Below are positions 7,838 through 9,711 of a DNA stretch of 9,711 nucleotides, piece by piece (the first letter of the stretch is position 1; each line of letters opens with the position of its first letter). The notes under the pieces were generated by a model. It searched no databases, was not told the DNA's origin, and saw only the letters and a program-made list of their open reading frames with translations. Location: assembly GCA_038232655.1 (NCBI GenBank), contig JBBSNM010000093.1, forward strand, positions 1 to 9,711, in the 5' to 3' direction. The DNA comes from JACCVL01 sp038232655 (GTDB lineage Bacteria; Actinomycetota; Actinomycetes; Propionibacteriales; Nocardioidaceae). The position numbers and the translations under genes are program-made.

Positions 7838-9511
7838 TCAGAAACGGGCCGGCTCGCGGTACTCGCCCCACTCGGTGCGCAGGGCACCGCAGATCTCGCC
7901 GAGGGTGGCCTCGACACGGACGGCATCGAGCAGCGGCGGCACCAGGTTGGCGTCGGTGCGAGCCGCTGCGAGCAGCGTCTGGAGGCTGTTGCCGACCAAC
8001 GTCTCGTCGCGGGCGGCACGGCGGGCGGCCAGCGCCGCCACCTGGTCGGTCTCGACCTCGTGCGACACCCGCAGGATGTCCAGCTCGTGCGTCACGGTCT
8101 CGGTGTGGCCGGTGACACCGACGATCTTCTTGTCCCCCTTCTCCAGCGCCACCTGGTAGGCGAACGCCGCCTCGGCGATCTCGGACATGAACCAGCCGTC
8201 CTCGATCCCGCGCAGGATGCCGGCCGTCATCGTCTGGTCGCCGCCGAGCCGGCGGATCCGGGCGAAGATGGCCTCGGCCTCGGCCTCGATCCGGTCGGTG
8301 AGCTCCTCGACGTACCACGACCCACCCAGCGGGTCGGCGACGTTCACCACGCCGGTCTCGTCGAGCAGCACCTGCTGGGTGCGCAGCGCGATCTCTGCGG
8401 CCCGCTCCGACGGCAGCGCCAGCGTCTCATCCAGCGCGTTGGTGTGCAGCGAGCTGGTGCCGCCGAGCACCGCCGACAGCGCCTCGAGCGCGGTGCGGAC
8501 GACGTTGTTGTACGGCTGCTGGGCGGTGAGCGACACCCCGGCGGTCTGGGTGTGGAAGCGCAGCCACTGCGCCCGCTCGGTGGTGGCACCGTAGACGTCG
8601 CGCATCCACCGCGCCCAGATCCGCCTGGCGGCGCGGAACTTGGCGATCTCCTCGAAGAAGTCGACGTGCGCGTCGAAGAAGAAGCTGAGCCCGGGGGCGA
8701 AGACGTCGACGTCGAGCCCGCGGGACTGCCCCAGCTCGACGTAGGCGAAGCCGTCGGCCAGGGTGTAGGCGAGCTCTTGGGCGGCCGTCGAGCCGGCCTC
8801 GCGGATGTGGTAGCCGGACACCGACAGCGGCTTGTACCGGGGGACCTCGTCGGCGCACCACTGCATCAGGTCGCCGATCAGCCGCAGGTGCGGCTCGGGA
8901 CCGAACAGCCACTCCTTCTGCGCGATGTACTCCTTGAAGATGTCGGTCTGCAAGGTGCCGTCGAGGGTGCTGATGTCGACGCCCTGCCGCTCGGCGGCGA
9001 CGACGTACATGCAAAAGATCGGCACCGCCGGCCCCGAGATCGTCATCGAGGTGGTGACGGAGCCGAGCGGGATCGCGTCGAACAGCGCCTCCATGTCGGC
9101 CAGGCTGTCGATCGCGACCCCGCAGTGGCCCACCTCCCCCAGCGACATCACCTCGTCGGAGTCGCGGCCCATCAGCGTCGGCATGTCGAAGGCGACCGAC
9201 AGCCCGCCACCGCCGCGGGCGAGGATCATCCGGTAGCGCTCGTTGGTCTGCCGGGCGTTGCCGAAACCGGCGAACTGCCGGATCGTCCACGGCCGGCCGC
9301 GGTAGCCGGTGGTGTGCAGCCCGCGGGTGAAGGGGTATTCCCCCGGCCAGCCAATGCGTTCGAAACCGGGGTGGGCGGTCTCGTCCGCGGGGCCGTAGAC
9401 GGGCTCCACCGCCAACCCGGACACGGTGGTGAAGTCGGCGGCGCGCACGCGGCCGGCCGCCAGTGCGTCGTCGTACCTGCGCTGCCAGCGCTCGCGACCG
9501 GTGTCGCCCAT
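7838..9511 (-). CDS. icmA: Isobutyryl-CoA mutase large subunit, IcmA type (methylmalonyl-CoA mutase family)
   Basis: A 557-residue coenzyme-B12-dependent acyl-CoA mutase substrate-binding subunit, predicted to interconvert isobutyryl-CoA and n-butyryl-CoA. It contains only the TIM-barrel part (WTIRQFAGFGNARQTN at 75-90, GLSVAFDMPTLMGRDSDE at 103-120, SGYHIREAG with catalytic H235, FRAARRIWARWM). The C-terminal B12-binding domain with DxHxxG is absent, so a separate small subunit (IcmB) must be encoded elsewhere. Residues that separate subfamilies are readable: methylmalonyl-CoA mutase Tyr89 and Arg207 are Phe80 and Gln198 here, as in Streptomyces IcmA, and Ala107 replaces the Asp found in 2-hydroxyisobutyryl-CoA mutase. 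The ATG at 9511 has AGGAGG five bases upstream, and numbering from it coincides with published IcmA numbering. It heads the minus-strand operon. Automated pipelines may label it simply methylmalonyl-CoA mutase. A pivalyl-CoA-type mutase is an alternative. Confidence 0.9.
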   Translation of the reverse strand: MGDTGRERWQRRYDDALAAGRVRAADFTTVSGLAVEPVYGPADETAHPGFERIGWPGEYPFTRGLHTTGYRGRPWTIRQFAGFGNARQTNERYRMILARGGGGLSVAFDMPTLMGRDSDEVMSLGEVGHCGVAIDSLADMEALFDAIPLGSVTTSMTISGPAVPIFCMYVVAAERQGVDISTLDGTLQTDIFKEYIAQKEWLFGPEPHLRLIGDLMQWCADEVPRYKPLSVSGYHIREAGSTAAQELAYTLADGFAYVELGQSRGLDVDVFAPGLSFFFDAHVDFFEEIAKFRAARRIWARWMRDVYGATTERAQWLRFHTQTAGVSLTAQQPYNNVVRTALEALSAVLGGTSSLHTNALDETLALPSERAAEIALRTQQVLLDETGVVNVADPLGGSWYVEELTDRIEAEAEAIFARIRRLGGDQTMTAGILRGIEDGWFMSEIAEAAFAYQVALEKGDKKIVGVTGHTETVTHELDILRVSHEVETDQVAALAARRAARDETLVGNSLQTLLAAARTDANLVPPLLDAVRVEATLGEICGALRTEWGEYREPARF

Positions 9512-9516
9512 GGTGA

Positions 9517-9522
9517 CCTCCT
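9517..9522 (-). promoter_or_regulatory. Ribosome binding site of icmA
   Basis: The minus strand reads AGGAGG followed by TCACC and the ATG at 9511, a near-ideal Shine-Dalgarno at 5-base spacing. It fixes the start and excludes the in-frame TTG at 9547, which falls inside the predicted -10 element. Confidence 0.85.
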
Positions 9523-9546
9523 GGATGGTGCCTGCCTGCTCACACA

Positions 9547-9575
9547 ATACTAGGACGTCCTAGTAAATCCGTCAG
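9547..9575 (-). promoter_or_regulatory. Predicted icmA promoter (-35 and -10)
   Basis: On the minus strand CTGACG (9575-9570) matches a TTGACA-type -35 element and TAGTAT (9552-9547) matches a TANNNT -10 element, with exactly 17 bases between. Transcription would start near 9540, leaving a short leader of about 30 bases before the icmA ATG. It is the only AT-richer stretch in this region. Assignment is by pattern only. Confidence 0.6.
9548..9565. promoter_or_regulatory. Perfect 18-bp palindromic operator in the icmA promoter
   Basis: TACTAGGACGTCCTAGTA is an uninterrupted perfect palindrome lying over most of the -10 element and part of the spacer. Its size and symmetry fit a homodimeric repressor, for example of the TetR family; bound protein would block RNA polymerase. 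The regulator is not in the window. Confidence 0.7.
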
Positions 9576-9590
9576 GTGGGCCTGGCCGGC

Positions 9591-9681
9591 GCACGCGCGC
9601 CACGTAAACGTGGCGCAGCGACCCTTTACGGGGCACGCGCGCCACGTAAGGGGCCCGGCCGCCACGTAAACGTGGCGCAGC
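9591..9681. repeat. Cluster of short direct repeats forming three consecutive hairpins
   Basis: The core GCCACGTAAACGTGGCGCAG occurs at 9599-9618 and again at 9661-9680; the identity extends one base on each side (9598-9619 and 9660-9681). A 17-bp repeat GCACGCGCGCCACGTAA occurs at 9591-9607 and 9633-9649. Hairpins: 9597-9616 (9-bp arms GCGCCACGT/ACGTGGCGC, 2-base centre), 9622-9653 (CCCTTTACG/CGTAAGGGG with one T:G pair, 14-base loop), and 9660-9677 (8-bp arms CGCCACGT/ACGTGGCG). It is non-coding. It could be a dispersed REP-like element or the end structure of a gene beyond the right edge. From 9682 to 9711 nothing is recognised. Confidence 0.75.
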
Positions 9682-9711
9682 CAGATGGGGATCGCGGGGC
9701 CGCGCGCTAGA

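Noticed and set aside
7819..8019. A longer N-terminus for the CnoX-like protein starting at 8019
   Set aside because: The extra 67 residues overlap the end of icmA in another frame and have no thioredoxin-family similarity; the ATG at 7818 just after the icmA stop is the natural start.
7838..9511. Full methylmalonyl-CoA mutase (MutB) assignment
   Set aside because: The Tyr89/Arg207 pair is replaced by Phe80/Gln198 and the C-terminal cobalamin domain is missing, so the IcmA subfamily fits better.
9512..9547. Upstream in-frame TTG start for icmA at 9547
   Set aside because: It lies within the predicted -10 element, and AGGAGG sits correctly before the ATG at 9511; numbering from that ATG also matches known IcmA residue numbers.
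7238..9553. A 771-codon plus-strand open frame opposite icmA and the CnoX-like gene
   Set aside because: It spans two real minus-strand genes, has low-complexity composition and no recognisable fold, and lacks a supported start. It is a shadow of GC-rich codon use.
9591..9681. CRISPR array
   Set aside because: Only two full repeat copies, each itself a hairpin, with unequal intervals (42 and 20 bp between related units) and no spacer-like pattern or cas genes.

Overview
This window looks like chromosomal DNA from a high-GC actinobacterium. The evidence is the very GC-rich codon use, frequent GTG starts, stop/start overlaps of the GTGA type, and a gene set (GlgE-pathway glycogen genes beside a coenzyme-B12 acyl-CoA mutase and a CnoX-like protein) typical of Actinomycetota. 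Nothing in the coding part suggests a mobile element or recent transfer. The sequence alone does not settle genus or species.

Left half (1-5099, + strand): a tightly packed glycogen/alpha-glucan operon. It enters the window inside treS (trehalose synthase, 3' part only), continues through pep2/mak (maltokinase) and glgB (branching enzyme), and ends with a gene fusing a shortened GNAT-like domain to an intact NUDIX hydrolase. pep2 and glgB each overlap the preceding stop codon by 4 bp, and the fusion gene starts 4 nt after the glgB stop codon. TreS plus Pep2 convert trehalose to maltose 1-phosphate. GlgE, which is not in the window and may lie upstream, would polymerise it, and GlgB adds alpha-1,6 branches.

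Right half (5107-9511, - strand): a probable three-gene operon read right to left. The first gene encodes a 557-residue mutase whose active-site residues (Phe80, Ala107, Gln198) mark it as the isobutyryl-CoA mutase large subunit IcmA rather than a true methylmalonyl-CoA mutase. Next comes a cysteine-free thioredoxin-fold/TPR protein of the CnoX (YbbN) type. Last is a large unrecognised membrane-anchored protein that looks like two extracytoplasmic proteins joined by a proline-rich cytoplasmic linker. The two operons converge at about 5100, where a 12-bp-stem hairpin overlaps both stop codons.

Right edge (9512-9711): the icmA promoter region, with a good ribosome binding site, a -35/-10 pair at 17-bp spacing, and a perfect 18-bp palindrome overlapping the spacer and -10, which is a strong repressor-operator candidate. 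Beyond it (9591-9681) is a cluster of short repeats forming three consecutive hairpins, of unknown role. No RNA gene, CRISPR array, insertion sequence or origin was seen.

I found no clear undescribed multi-gene system. The most unusual items are the two-part membrane protein, the truncated-GNAT/NUDIX fusion inside the glycogen operon, the icmA operator and the right-edge hairpin repeats.
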